64,000 bases of DNA from Shimia biformata (GTDB lineage Bacteria; Pseudomonadota; Alphaproteobacteria; Rhodobacterales; Rhodobacteraceae), in NCBI RefSeq assembly GCF_016888515.1, contig NZ_JAFEJK010000002.1, positions 5,868 through 69,867 of the forward strand. Reading direction: 5' to 3'. Position 1 is the first letter of the stretch, and each line of letters opens with the position of its first letter. Below the pieces are notes generated by a model. The model was given only the letters and a program-made list of their open reading frames with translations, was not told the DNA's origin and made no database searches. Shown piece by piece: positions 35,689-44,529 of the stretch. A program made the translations under genes and the position numbers.

Positions 35689-35982
35689 TCAATCGCTCCA
35701 GGCCATCGTTTCGAAATTCTCGCGAAAGGCGAATCGGGCAAGGTGAGAATCGATAACAGACCGAGCCCGATCCACGGTTTCGGCGTCTTCCAACTCGAAA
35801 CGGACGGTCAGACCGTCGGCATCGGCCGACAGGAATGCTTGCCCCATCGGAAAGCTGCAAACGCCTTCGGTTTCGCTGTATTCGACATTGATTTTATGAG
35901 AAAAATGCTTGCAAAGCTGTTGCAGGTATTTCGATCCGTTCGGGGTGGCAAATGTGCCTGTCAGCTCTTGCATTTGGGTCAA
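35689..35982 (-). CDS. DUF2218-family protein
   Basis: 97 residues. The pattern TPNGSKYLQQLCKHFSHKI, FPMGQAFLSADADGL and HLARFAFRENF matches DUF2218, a small cytoplasmic family of unknown function with conserved His and Cys. Members are frequently found beside siderophore and iron-uptake genes, as here, divergent from the iron ABC operon. No catalytic role is known to me. The ATG gives the full family length. Confidence 0.82.
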   Translation of the reverse strand: MTQMQELTGTFATPNGSKYLQQLCKHFSHKINVEYSETEGVCSFPMGQAFLSADADGLTVRFELEDAETVDRARSVIDSHLARFAFRENFETMAWSD

Positions 35983-36105
35983 TCCGTCTATTGCGTGAGT
36001 TTCAACTTCTCTCTGGACTTGCCGAAAAATCCCCCATAATCAAGTCGCAAATCACACATGCAAAGCCAGCCTTCGGGCACGCCATGCGGGAAACAGGAGT
36101 TTTCG

Positions 36106-36993
36106 ATGTTCCGCTGGTTGGCCATTGCCATTTCGATTTTTGCGTCCTCAGCAACTGCACAATCCGTATCGGTTGAGACCCATGCCGGCGTCATTGACGC
36201 GCCGGTGGCTCCGGGCAAGGTTGTCGTCCTCGACATCCCCGCCATTGACACGCTTGCGGCGCTGGGCGTTGCTGTGGATGGGATTGTGGGACCGCTTTAT
36301 GTCGACTACCTCGATCAGGCCGTCGAAGGGGCGGAAAAGGTCGGATCCCTGTTTGAACCGGATTACGAGAAAATTGCCGCGCTGCGCCCCGACCTGATCA
36401 TCGCCGGGGGGCGGTCGCAAGCCGCAATACCCGACCTGTCGAAACTGGCACCAACTCTGGACATGACGATCTGGGAAGACACGGTTGGGCAGTCGCTGGC
36501 CCGGCTCTCTGCCTATGGCGCGATTTTCGGGAAAGAAACCGAAGCGGCAGAATTGAAGGACGTGTTTGAGACAAAGCTGGCCGCCGCTCGCAACGCCTCA
36601 ACCGGCAAGGGCAAGGCGATGATCGTGATGACAAATGGCCCCAAGATCTCGGCCTATGGCGCGGCCGGGCGGTTTGGCTGGATCCACACTGAACTGGGGC
36701 TGGCAGAGGCAATCGACGGCATGCAGGATACGCCGCATGGCGAGGCGATCAGCTTTGAATTCATCCGCGACGCCAACCCCGACATCCTGCTTGTGATCGA
36801 CCGGCAGGCCGCCATCGGTCAGCCGGGCGAGGCCGCATCGGTGACTCTGGACAATGCGCTGGTTCAGGAAACCAATGCCTGGAAATCGGGCAAAGTGATC
36901 TATCTCGACAGCGCCCGGATCTATGTCGCAGGCGGCGGCTATCAGGCATTGATCCATACGTTTGACCAGATTGCGACCGCGTTGGCGGATTGA
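36106..36993 (+). CDS. Iron-siderophore ABC transporter substrate-binding protein
   Basis: 295 residues with a signal peptide (FRWLAIAISIFASSATAQS) and a Peripla_BP_2 (class III, TroA-like) fold: VVVLDIPAIDTLAALGV, YEKIAALRPDLIIAGGRSQ and the C-terminal YLDSARIYVAGGGYQALIHT. This resembles FatB/CeuE-type catecholate or related siderophore binders. The start was chosen on AGGAG 6-7 bases upstream; an ATG 16 codons earlier spoils the signal peptide. First gene of a run that continues to tonB. Confidence 0.88.
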   Translation: MFRWLAIAISIFASSATAQSVSVETHAGVIDAPVAPGKVVVLDIPAIDTLAALGVAVDGIVGPLYVDYLDQAVEGAEKVGSLFEPDYEKIAALRPDLIIAGGRSQAAIPDLSKLAPTLDMTIWEDTVGQSLARLSAYGAIFGKETEAAELKDVFETKLAAARNASTGKGKAMIVMTNGPKISAYGAAGRFGWIHTELGLAEAIDGMQDTPHGEAISFEFIRDANPDILLVIDRQAAIGQPGEAASVTLDNALVQETNAWKSGKVIYLDSARIYVAGGGYQALIHTFDQIATALAD

Positions 36994-37012
36994 TCCTGGC
37001 TTGGGGTCTGTC

Positions 37013-38014
37013 ATGCGGCAAGAGACCGGAACAGAAGGCAGCGACCGCATCCGGGTCGCGCGGACACGCGCGTTGCGGATCGGATTGCCTCTGCTTGCCC
37101 TTGTTTCGGTTCTGTCGCTGTTCATAGGCGTGATCGACCTTGGACCCCGCGACCTGATCCAGGATCCCGAAGCGTTGCGCCTGATTGCGCTGAGCCGCTG
37201 GCCCCGGACCGCAGCGGCGCTTATCACCGGGGCGTCGCTGGCCGTGGCGGGTACGCTGATGCAAATGCTGGTGCGCAACCGCTTTGTCGAACCGATGACA
37301 GCGGGCACCGGGCAAGGCGCGGCGCTGGGCATCCTTGCGGTCACATTTCTTCTGCCGACGGCACCGCTTTTTGCGAAAATGGCCGTCGCCTCGGCCACCG
37401 CACTGGTCAGTTCTCTTGTGTTCCTGGCCATCGTGCGCCGCCTGCCGCCAACCCAGCCTTTGCTGATCCCGCTGGTCGGGCTGGTTTATGGCGGTGTTCT
37501 GGGGGCGGTTGTGACCTTCATCGCCTACCAGGTCGACCTGTTGCAATATGTCGGCGTCTGGATGAGTGGCGAGTTCTCGGGGGTTCTGAGAGGACGCTAC
37601 GAATTGCTGTGGATCGCCGCTTTGGTTGCGGGACTGGCCTATCTCGCCGCCGATCAGTTCGCCATTGTCGGGATGGGGCGGACGGTCAGCGTGAACCTTG
37701 GTCTGAACTACGGGCAGGTGGTTCTGATTGGATTGGTGGCGATCTCGGTCGTGACGGCGCTTACCGTGGTGACGATTGGGATGATCCCGTTCGTCGGCCT
37801 TGTCGTGCCCAATATCGTAGCGCGATTATGGGGTGACAACCTGCGGTTAACGCTTCCCGTCACCGCACTGATGGGGGCGGGGCTGGTTCTGGTGTCGGAC
37901 ATGCTGGGCCGTATCCTGCGCGCCCCTTATGAAATCCCAGTCGGCACGGTTTTTGGCATTGTCGGAGCGGCGCTATTCCTGTGGCTTCTCTACCGGGCGC
38001 CGCGTCATGGCTGA
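37013..38014 (+). CDS. Siderophore ABC transporter permease (FecCD family, first)
   Basis: 333 residues, FecCD-type permease with about nine hydrophobic helices. The motifs LSRWPRTAAALITGASLAVAG, LMQMLVRNRFVEP and MIPFVGLVVPNIVARLWG are characteristic, the last being the coupling region to the ATPase. It forms a heterodimer with the next gene product. The start was chosen to follow the preceding stop by 19 bp; the ribosome-binding site (GGGG) is weak. Confidence 0.88.
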   Translation: MRQETGTEGSDRIRVARTRALRIGLPLLALVSVLSLFIGVIDLGPRDLIQDPEALRLIALSRWPRTAAALITGASLAVAGTLMQMLVRNRFVEPMTAGTGQGAALGILAVTFLLPTAPLFAKMAVASATALVSSLVFLAIVRRLPPTQPLLIPLVGLVYGGVLGAVVTFIAYQVDLLQYVGVWMSGEFSGVLRGRYELLWIAALVAGLAYLAADQFAIVGMGRTVSVNLGLNYGQVVLIGLVAISVVTALTVVTIGMIPFVGLVVPNIVARLWGDNLRLTLPVTALMGAGLVLVSDMLGRILRAPYEIPVGTVFGIVGAALFLWLLYRAPRHG

Positions 38015-38951
38015 GCGCCGCCTGATTCCGACGGCGGGGCTGCTTCTGGTCGCCGCCGTTCTCTACATGACCCTTGGCGCAGGCGGGAACTGGGGCTTTG
38101 TCCTTCCGTTCAGGGGCGCGAAACTGGTGGCGCTCCTGTTGGTGGGGGTTGCAATCTCGACCTCGACCGTGCTGTTCCAGACCATCACCCGCAATCGCAT
38201 CCTGACCCCGTCTATCATGGGGTTCGACGCGCTTTACGTGCTGCTTCTGACCGGGGTGGTCTATGGCTTTGGTGGGCAGGCATATCTGGACCTTCCGCCG
38301 CAGGTTCTGTTCCTGTTCAACGTCGTACTGCTGGTGGGGGCGTCGCTGCTCCTGTTCGGCACGCTCCTTGGCCGGGCGCAGGGGGACCTGATGCGCCTGA
38401 TCCTGACCGGTATCATCTTTGGTACGCTGTTTTCCTCGGTCACCGGGTTCTTCCAGCGCCTGATCGACCCGAACGAATTTGCCATCGTTCAGGTCAGTTC
38501 ATACGCGCGCTTCACCCGGATCGAGACCGATCTTCTGGCGATTGCCAGCCTGCTGGTTGCGGGCTGCCTGATTGTCGCATGGCGTTTGCGGCACCAGCTT
38601 GACGTGCTGGCGCTTGGTCCGAAGGCCGCAGTCAATCTGGGCGTTGATCCGCGCCGCGGACAGTTGGTGGTCCTGACATTGATTGCGGTTCTGGTGTCGG
38701 TCTCGACCGCACTGGTCGGGCCGGTGGTGTTCCTTGGCCTGCTGGTTGTCAGCCTTGCCCATCTTGTCACACCCAGCGCGCATCATGCTGTGATCCTGCC
38801 CGCAGCGGCGATGATTTCGGCCATCGTCCTGGTGGCCGGACAAACCATCATGGAACGTGTCCTGTCCCTGGCGACGCCGCTGTCTGTGGTCGTGGATTTC
38901 GTGGGCGGATTGGTGTTTCTCGGACTGCTTCTGAAAGGACTGCGCAGATGA
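38007..38951 (+). CDS. Siderophore ABC transporter permease (FecCD family, second)
   Basis: 314 residues of FecCD type: LVGVAISTSTVLFQTITRNR, GFDALYVLLLTGVVYG and GPVVFLGLLVVSLAHLVTP. It begins 8 bp inside the previous gene, consistent with equimolar expression of a heterodimeric membrane domain, and its stop overlaps the next ATG. The shorter N-terminus compared with its partner fits FatC/CeuC-like second permeases. Confidence 0.88.
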   Translation: MAERRLIPTAGLLLVAAVLYMTLGAGGNWGFVLPFRGAKLVALLLVGVAISTSTVLFQTITRNRILTPSIMGFDALYVLLLTGVVYGFGGQAYLDLPPQVLFLFNVVLLVGASLLLFGTLLGRAQGDLMRLILTGIIFGTLFSSVTGFFQRLIDPNEFAIVQVSSYARFTRIETDLLAIASLLVAGCLIVAWRLRHQLDVLALGPKAAVNLGVDPRRGQLVVLTLIAVLVSVSTALVGPVVFLGLLVVSLAHLVTPSAHHAVILPAAAMISAIVLVAGQTIMERVLSLATPLSVVVDFVGGLVFLGLLLKGLRR

Positions 38952-39700
38952 TCAGGGTGGACGGGCTTTCGTATCGGATCGGAGAGCAGCACATCCTGTC
39001 CGATATCTCTTTGGACCTGCCGCGCGGCGGCATTAGTGCCCTTGTTGGGCCAAACGGGGCGGGGAAATCGACCCTGTTGTCCTTGATCGCGCGACTGATC
39101 CCGATCCAGACCGGAAGGATCACGGTGGATGATCTGGTCGTTGGCCAGTGTGCCTCGGATATTCTGGCGCGCAAGTTGGCGATCCTGCCGCAATCCGACG
39201 ACATTGCGCCCCGGTTGACCGTTCGCGAACTGATCGGTTTCGGCCGTTTTCCGCATCACAAGGGGCGGCCAGGTGTTGACGATCGCCGGAAAGTAGACGC
39301 TGCGATCGAAGCCTTTGACCTTGAGCCGCTGCAGCATCGCCCGCTGGACACCTTGTCTGGCGGTCAGAGGCAGCGGTCGCTGATCGCAATGGCTTTTGCG
39401 CAGGACACCGACTACCTGCTTTTGGACGAACCGCTGAACAATCTTGATATCGCCGCCAGCCGGTCGCTGATGGCGCGGTTGCGGGACCTGGCCGAGGTCA
39501 ACAATCGCAGCATCGTTGTCGTTTTGCATGATCTCAATTTTGCCTGTGGTTATGCCGACTTTCTTGTCGCTCTGACCGCGGGTCGGATCGGGGCGATGGG
39601 GCCACCGTCGACGGTTGTGACCAGCCAGATGGTGGCAAAGGTGTTCGGTACCAAGGCCCCGGTTATCCGGGTCGGCGACAGGCCGCTGGTGCAGGTTTGA
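38948..39700 (+). CDS. Siderophore ABC transporter ATP-binding protein (FecE family)
   Basis: 250 residues. Walker A is GPNGAGKSTLLSLIARL, the signature LSGGQRQRSLIAMAF, and Walker B DYLLLDEPLNNLD with VLHDLNFACGYAD as the His switch. All catalytic residues are present. It overlaps the second permease by ATGA and completes the iron importer. The adjoining TonB system supplies energy for the outer-membrane step. Confidence 0.93.
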   Translation: MIRVDGLSYRIGEQHILSDISLDLPRGGISALVGPNGAGKSTLLSLIARLIPIQTGRITVDDLVVGQCASDILARKLAILPQSDDIAPRLTVRELIGFGRFPHHKGRPGVDDRRKVDAAIEAFDLEPLQHRPLDTLSGGQRQRSLIAMAFAQDTDYLLLDEPLNNLDIAASRSLMARLRDLAEVNNRSIVVVLHDLNFACGYADFLVALTAGRIGAMGPPSTVVTSQMVAKVFGTKAPVIRVGDRPLVQV

Positions 39701-39718
39701 AATGGATGTCAGCAATAG

Positions 39719-39734
39719 TTGACAAAAATAATCA
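39719..39734. promoter_or_regulatory. Iron box TTGA-N9-TCA (IRO/RirA-type) before exbB
   Basis: TTGACAAAAATAATCA fits TGA-N9-TCA, the iron-responsive operator described for alphaproteobacteria (RirA or Rhodobacterales IscR-like regulators). It also contains a -35-like TTGACA. It lies 63 bp upstream of the exbB start and matches the two boxes before the TonB-dependent receptor. Confidence 0.6.
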
Positions 39735-39796
39735 GGAAAGATAAGCCCGGATCGGAAACCACGCTGCCGAAGGCCATGGATACGGGGGAAGGCTTG

Positions 39797-40819
39797 ATGA
39801 CAAAACAAGATTTTGTGCAGGTTCGCAGCCAAACCGGGAAAGCGCGTGATTGCGCCCTGGCATTTATTGCTCTGATCGTCACGCTCGTATCGGTCGGCGG
39901 GGCAGCCGCGCAGGAGGTAGGGCAGGAGGCTGGGCAAGTGCCCCTCTCTTCGCAACCGCCCATTGCGAGTTTCGGCGCACCTGACGCGCCCCCGATGCCT
40001 TCGCCGACTATGGCTGCGCCTGCTGAAAACGTCAGCCCGACAGAGCATCACGCAGAGACCCCAGGGGAAGCCACCGCTGGCCAGGACGACGGGGCCCGGT
40101 TCCCCGACACTCCAGCCGGCACGGTGCCTGGCGAAATGCACGCCGTCCCAGTGTCTTTTTCGCAGACGGCCGCCCGGAACACGGTTGCTTTTCTGCGCAA
40201 TGGGGGTCCGTCGATCTGGGCGATTTCGGCCCTGTCAGTAGTGACCTTGACCCTGATCCTTTGGAAGATCTGGCGCCTCGCCCTGGTTGGGGCCTGGTCG
40301 AAGGGGCGCGCGCTACAAGCGGTGCGCCTTTATCAGGATGGCAGCCCAACCGAGGCACTTGCCCAGGTTGCCGGTCGGCCGGGGGTGCGCTCGAAGGTGG
40401 TCAGCGCGGCAATCGGCGCCCGCCGGGATCTTGGTGATGATGACGCACGTGCCGAAACCGGACGCGTGGCGCGCAAGGAACTTGCCGAGGCCAGCACGGG
40501 GCTCCGTGCGCTTGAACTGATCGCCACGATCGCGCCGTTGCTGGGGCTTCTGGGCACGGTGCTGGGCATGATCGCCGCGTTCAAGGCCTTGCAAGAGGCT
40601 GGCTCTCGCGCGGATCCAGCACTCTTGGCCGGCGGTATCTGGGAGGCGCTTCTGACCACCGCCGCAGGCATGGCCGTGGCGATCCCGGCCTCTGTCGCGC
40701 TTAGTTGGTTCGAGGCGGTCATCGACCGGATGCGCCGCGACGTGGAAGACGCTGCAACCCGCATCTTCATTGCCCCTAAACCTCCGACCAGGCCGAAACT
40801 GGCGGCTGCGGCGGAATGA
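39797..40819 (+). CDS. exbB: ExbB/TolQ-family energy-transduction proton channel with Pro-rich periplasmic extension
   Basis: 340 residues. The N-terminal signal-like segment (ALAFIALIVTLVSVGGAAAQ) is followed by about 90 Pro/Ala/Glu-rich residues. Three ExbB helices follow: WAISALSVVTLTLILWKIW, then LELIATIAPLLGLLGTVLGM and LLTTAAGMAVAIPASVALSW, with the Thr/Pro residues that line the proton path. With ExbD it powers TonB. The start was chosen on GGGGAAGG about 5 bases upstream; ATGs 7 and 26 codons earlier are possible. An iron box precedes the gene, so it may be a separate transcription unit from the ABC genes. Confidence 0.85.
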   Translation: MTKQDFVQVRSQTGKARDCALAFIALIVTLVSVGGAAAQEVGQEAGQVPLSSQPPIASFGAPDAPPMPSPTMAAPAENVSPTEHHAETPGEATAGQDDGARFPDTPAGTVPGEMHAVPVSFSQTAARNTVAFLRNGGPSIWAISALSVVTLTLILWKIWRLALVGAWSKGRALQAVRLYQDGSPTEALAQVAGRPGVRSKVVSAAIGARRDLGDDDARAETGRVARKELAEASTGLRALELIATIAPLLGLLGTVLGMIAAFKALQEAGSRADPALLAGGIWEALLTTAAGMAVAIPASVALSWFEAVIDRMRRDVEDAATRIFIAPKPPTRPKLAAAAE

Positions 40820-40828
40820 GGACCGGCA

Positions 40829-41206
40829 ATGTTCAACCTTGTTCAGGACCGTCCAAGACGGCGACCCAGCCTGACCCCCATGATCGACGTGGTTTTTCTG
40901 CTTCTGGTCTTTTTCATGCTGGCATCGCGATTCGGTGCAGAGCAGGTTCTGCCAGTCCCGCTGGCCGGTAACGGCGGGGCTTACCAGGGGCCACCGCGCC
41001 TGATCGAGGTCTCTCCGGCCACGGTCAAGTTGAACGGGGTTGAGGTGGCTCTGGCCGAACTGCCCGCGTATGTTGCTGACCTGATGTCGGCGCCGCAGGA
41101 CATGTTGATTCTGCGCGGGCGCGAGGGGGCAACATTGCAGCGGATTGTCGATGTCTCGGACGCGCTCAGGGGGGCGGGGATGACCAATCTGGTGCTGGTC
41201 GAGTGA
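40829..41206 (+). CDS. exbD: ExbD-family biopolymer transport protein (first copy)
   Basis: 125 residues. The basic N-terminus (RPRRRPSLTPMIDVVFLLLVFF) contains the essential membrane Asp of ExbD (in MIDVVFLL), followed by one helix and a periplasmic domain ending GAGMTNLVLVE. It follows exbB by 9 bp and overlaps a second exbD by ATGA. Confidence 0.9.
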   Translation: MFNLVQDRPRRRPSLTPMIDVVFLLLVFFMLASRFGAEQVLPVPLAGNGGAYQGPPRLIEVSPATVKLNGVEVALAELPAYVADLMSAPQDMLILRGREGATLQRIVDVSDALRGAGMTNLVLVE

Positions 41207-41589
41207 TGGATTTCGCGCCGCCTCCGAAACGTCCGCGGTCCGAGTCCATCGTGCCGATGATAAACGTCGTCTTTTTGCTTCTGATCTTTTTCCTGATGAC
41301 ATCGGAGCTGACCCAGCCGGCCCCGGTTGACGTGAGGCCGCCCTCGGCCGGGCAGTCCACCGACCCCTTGGCCGAGGTCAGGATCCACGTCGACACAGGC
41401 GGGCAGCTCTATTTCCAAGATTTCACCGGCGACGGGGCGCTGATTGAAGCTGCGCGGATGGCACAGGCTGATCCCCAGGTGCTTCTGACAGCGGACGCCA
41501 ACATCGAGGCAACGAGACTGGCGGCCATCTTGTCGCGTCTTGCCGCGGCGGGTCTGTCGCGAGTCGAACTGGTGGTGACCGCGCGATGA
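41203..41589 (+). CDS. exbD: ExbD-family biopolymer transport protein (second copy)
   Basis: 128 residues. The membrane segment reads SIVPMINVVFLLLIFFLM; the position that is Asp in the first copy (PMIDVV) is Asn here (PMINVV). A periplasmic domain with AGLSRVELVVTAR at its end is present. Loss of the proton-carrying Asp suggests this copy is structural and pairs with the first to form a heteromeric ExbD, rather than conducting protons itself. ATGA overlaps link it to both neighbours. Confidence 0.88.
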   Translation: MMDFAPPPKRPRSESIVPMINVVFLLLIFFLMTSELTQPAPVDVRPPSAGQSTDPLAEVRIHVDTGGQLYFQDFTGDGALIEAARMAQADPQVLLTADANIEATRLAAILSRLAAAGLSRVELVVTAR

Positions 41590-42425
41590 GGGCCGTGGCC
41601 GAGAAAACCACCTTTGCCGCGCTTGCGCTTGCGTTGCACGTGTTGGCGATGGGGGAGGTCCTGAAAGGTGGGGCTGAAGCGGGCGGCACAGGCGGCGAGG
41701 CGCTGGTGTCCGTTCGGGCCGCAGCTGCCCAGATCGAGACGATGGTTGCCCAATGGGACCGCCCGCCAGACGCGCAACAGGTCGTCGAAATGGCCGAACC
41801 CTTGGTGCCAACGGTCGACCAGACCACACCTGACAGGGTCGCGGTGGACCTGCCCACCGCCCCTCGCGCAAATGCCCGGCTGACAACGCAAGAGGCTGCG
41901 ACGTCGCCGAAACTGCCGGAAGTGGATACGCAAGCCCCGCAACCGCCCGGTGCATCGGTCGAGGAAGCACCGCAACTACCGAAACCCCAAGCCGACCCGC
42001 CAAAACCAAAGGCGCAGCCTGCAGAAAAGCCGCAATCTGCCAGCGCGGGCCGTGCGGCGCAAAAGGCGGCGGGACAGGGTGGGTCGCAAAGCGCAGGTCA
42101 AAACGGGGCATCATCGGTCAAGACCGCCTCAAAAGGGCAGCAGGACAAGGCGCTGGCGGTCTGGGGGGCAAAGGTCCGAAACCGGATCGAAAGGGCCAAA
42201 CGTTACCCATCGGGCACCCGTGCGACCGGACGTGTGGTGGTCGGGTTGGTGGTGTCACGAGACGGGCGGTTGTTGTCGGTTAGCCTGCGCAAGTCCTCCG
42301 GCGACCCAAAGCTCGATCAGGCGGCGCTGGCTGCCGTGAAGCGGGCTGGCAAGTTTGCCAAGGCGCCAAAAGAATTGACCAAGACGCAATACACCTTTTC
42401 CTTGCCGATCGGCTTCGCACGTTAA
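41586..42425 (+). CDS. tonB: TonB energy transducer
   Basis: 279 residues: an N-terminal membrane anchor (FAALALALHVLAMG, with the anchor His typical of TonB), a long Pro/Lys/Gln-rich linker (for example PQLPKPQADPPKPKAQPAEK) and a C-terminal TonB domain with RYPSGTRATGRVVVGLVVSR and KTQYTFSLPIGF. It spans the periplasm and couples ExbBD motion to the TonB-dependent receptor encoded convergently next door. ATGA overlap with exbD. Confidence 0.9.
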   Translation: MRAVAEKTTFAALALALHVLAMGEVLKGGAEAGGTGGEALVSVRAAAAQIETMVAQWDRPPDAQQVVEMAEPLVPTVDQTTPDRVAVDLPTAPRANARLTTQEAATSPKLPEVDTQAPQPPGASVEEAPQLPKPQADPPKPKAQPAEKPQSASAGRAAQKAAGQGGSQSAGQNGASSVKTASKGQQDKALAVWGAKVRNRIERAKRYPSGTRATGRVVVGLVVSRDGRLLSVSLRKSSGDPKLDQAALAAVKRAGKFAKAPKELTKTQYTFSLPIGFAR

Positions 42426-42436
42426 GCGCCGGGCAA

Positions 42437-42470
42437 AACACGGGCCTCCGAAGAGGCCCGCGCAGTTTTA
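42437..42470. terminator. Bidirectional terminator between tonB and the receptor gene
   Basis: CGGGCCTC-CGAA-GAGGCCCG forms an 8-bp stem; on the minus strand the loop is the stable TTCG tetraloop, followed by TGTTTTG. On the + strand GTTTTA follows after five bases. It separates two convergent genes. Confidence 0.8.
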
Positions 42471-42480
42471 GCGTCTGGTT

Positions 42481-44427
42481 TCAGAATGTCACATTGGCGG
42501 CCAACATTATGGTGCGGCCCGGTTCGTTCAGCGGGATAGGTCGCCCCACCTGCCCGGCGGCATCGCTGCCCCGCGCGACATAGGTCTCGTCAAACAGGTT
42601 GCGCACATCCAGCCTAAGGCGAAGGTTGTCCAGTTGCGGCGGGACATATTCGACAAAGGCGTTGAACACCGCATAGGCGTCAAGGTCAGCCTCTGCATAT
42701 TCGGGTGCGATCTGGGCCGTGCCCCCGACGGTCCAGCCGAAGGCCGGCTGCCATGCGGTCTCGAGCGCAAAGATATGGCCCATTGGCCGACCCAGATAAT
42801 AGGCTGTCGAACTGATCGGTGCGCCTTCGGACTGAACATCCGAGAAGGTGTATTTCACACGTGCAAACCCACTATCCCAGAAATACCCAAGCGACCCATC
42901 GAAGCCTTGCGATGTCAGGTCAGTGATCTCGCCTCGTGCACCAGCGGTGGGAAGCACCGCGGCAAGATCGTCGATCTGGGTGTGAAACACCGCGCCATTG
43001 GCAACCCAGTTGCCATTGTCAAAGCGCAGACCGATGCGGGCGCTGTTGCTGCGCGAAGACGTGAACCCGGTGTAATCCCAGGGCGTGAAGAAGTTGACCA
43101 GCGCCGCCTCGCCCAGATTATAGCCGCCAAAAGTCGAAGCCACACCCGCGTTCAGCGTCAGGGTGTCTGTCAGCCGTACATCAATCGCGGCATTGCCGCT
43201 GAGACCGCTGTCGACAAACTGAGACCCGTCCGCTCCATCGAAATTCTGATGGTCGTAACGCGCCCCGTAGCTGACCGAAACCGCATCCGTCAGATCCTGC
43301 CGTGCCTGTGCAAAAAGACCGATGTTTCGAAGGCGCTCCATTCCGGTGAAGTTGAACGGCGCGTCGGTGAATCCCTCGGCGTCTTCATCGAAAAAGTCGA
43401 TCCCGGCGGTTAGCGTGCCATTGCCCAGTTGAAAGGTGTTCTTGAACGTACCGCTGAGGCTTGTGTTGATGCCCTCGACTCCACCTGCGTCGGTTTCCTG
43501 TTCGTTATAGGCCAGTTGGAAGAACGGGTCGAACCAGTCGTCTGGGTTGTCCTTGGTATAGGTCAGTGCATAGGAGCTGCGCCGCGCATAGCCAGGGATC
43601 AGCACGCTGGGCCCGTTGGTCAGCCCGGCGAAATCGGGGCGCGTGAACAGCAATCCCCCAGGTCCCGCCTGCGCGGTTCTCAGCCCGGTATCCTCGGTCA
43701 GTGATGCGGACAGGGCGATGCGGTGGCCGTTCTCTGTGGTGTAGGACAGTTTGCCCATGTAATCGGTCAGATCGGGGTTGGTACCCTCCACGACGACGCC
43801 GTCGCCGTCCTTGTAGTCCTCGCCCTTGTGTCTGGTGGCACTGAACAGATAGTCCAGCCCGCCAGACTGCCCATAAAGCGCAAGATTGCCGCGCAGCCCG
43901 GCGCCATTGCTGCCTGCCATAACTGAGGCGCGCCCACCGAAGTCGTCGCCCGGTTCCAAAAGATCGCGCGCGTCCTTGGTGGTATAGGCCAGCGACCCGC
44001 CCAATCCGCCCGGTCCGGCATCCGCCGGGGCAAGCCCGGAACTGACCTCGACGGATTTCAGAAGCGCCGGGTCAATCAGGACATTGCCTGTGTGATGAAA
44101 AGCCGACTTGTTCTGGCGGGCGCCATCGATGGTGACGCTCAGCAGGCTCTCTTCGACCCCGTTGACAAAGACCTTCTTGGCAATGGCGGCACCGCCGCTT
44201 GTATTGATCGCGGATTCACCATCAAAGACCTCGGTGATGGTCGCCGGGTTGCGGCGTGCGATGTCTTCGGTTTCGATGCCGAGGTTGCCGAGGACCTGTT
44301 GGGCGTCAGCCTGTTCGATCCTGATTTCGTCCAATTGATGCGGTTCTTCTTCCGTGTCGGCCTGTGCCGCGCCTACGAAAGCAAAGGACGCGCCAAGCAG
44401 TAGCGCCCCCCGAAGCGAGATTTTCAT
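42481..44427 (-). CDS. TonB-dependent siderophore/heme-type outer-membrane receptor
   Basis: 648 residues. Signal peptide KISLRGALLLGASFAFVGAAQA, then a plug domain (about 50-160: ITEVFDGESAINTSGGAAIA, KVFVNGVEESLLSVTIDGAR) and a 22-strand barrel ending in a C-terminal aromatic (MLAANVTF) recognised by the Bam machinery. A TonB box may be near DEIRIEQA. The DGESA and NGVEE plug features are reminiscent of HmuR/heme- or TdhA-like receptors, so heme or a siderophore are both possible cargo. The start was chosen on GAGGGA 6 bases upstream. Two perfect iron boxes precede it. Confidence 0.88.
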   Translation of the reverse strand: MKISLRGALLLGASFAFVGAAQADTEEEPHQLDEIRIEQADAQQVLGNLGIETEDIARRNPATITEVFDGESAINTSGGAAIAKKVFVNGVEESLLSVTIDGARQNKSAFHHTGNVLIDPALLKSVEVSSGLAPADAGPGGLGGSLAYTTKDARDLLEPGDDFGGRASVMAGSNGAGLRGNLALYGQSGGLDYLFSATRHKGEDYKDGDGVVVEGTNPDLTDYMGKLSYTTENGHRIALSASLTEDTGLRTAQAGPGGLLFTRPDFAGLTNGPSVLIPGYARRSSYALTYTKDNPDDWFDPFFQLAYNEQETDAGGVEGINTSLSGTFKNTFQLGNGTLTAGIDFFDEDAEGFTDAPFNFTGMERLRNIGLFAQARQDLTDAVSVSYGARYDHQNFDGADGSQFVDSGLSGNAAIDVRLTDTLTLNAGVASTFGGYNLGEAALVNFFTPWDYTGFTSSRSNSARIGLRFDNGNWVANGAVFHTQIDDLAAVLPTAGARGEITDLTSQGFDGSLGYFWDSGFARVKYTFSDVQSEGAPISSTAYYLGRPMGHIFALETAWQPAFGWTVGGTAQIAPEYAEADLDAYAVFNAFVEYVPPQLDNLRLRLDVRNLFDETYVARGSDAAGQVGRPIPLNEPGRTIMLAANVTF

Positions 44428-44467
44428 TCCGAGTCCCTCAGTAAGTTTTTGGATTTGGCTGAAGGGA

Positions 44468-44484
44468 TTGATAAAGACAATCAA
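44468..44484. promoter_or_regulatory. Iron box TTGA-N9-TCAA (proximal)
   Basis: TTGATAAAGACAATCAA, a perfect TTGA-N9-TCAA palindrome, lies 41 bp upstream of the receptor start codon. It matches the TGA-N9-TCA iron-responsive operator of alphaproteobacteria. Confidence 0.7.
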
Positions 44485-44512
44485 CGCCTTGGCTGCGGGT
44501 GAGGTATCAATG

Positions 44513-44529
44513 TTGACTAATTTACTCAA
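44513..44529. promoter_or_regulatory. Iron box TTGA-N9-TCAA (distal)
   Basis: TTGACTAATTTACTCAA, a second perfect TTGA-N9-TCAA, lies 45 bp from the first in the same direction. The two boxes probably bracket or overlap the receptor promoter. Confidence 0.7.

Noticed and set aside
35361-35860. Open frames on both strands between beta-mannosidase and DUF2218
   Set aside because: They overlap the well-supported DUF2218 gene or lack start signals; the region is better explained as regulatory.
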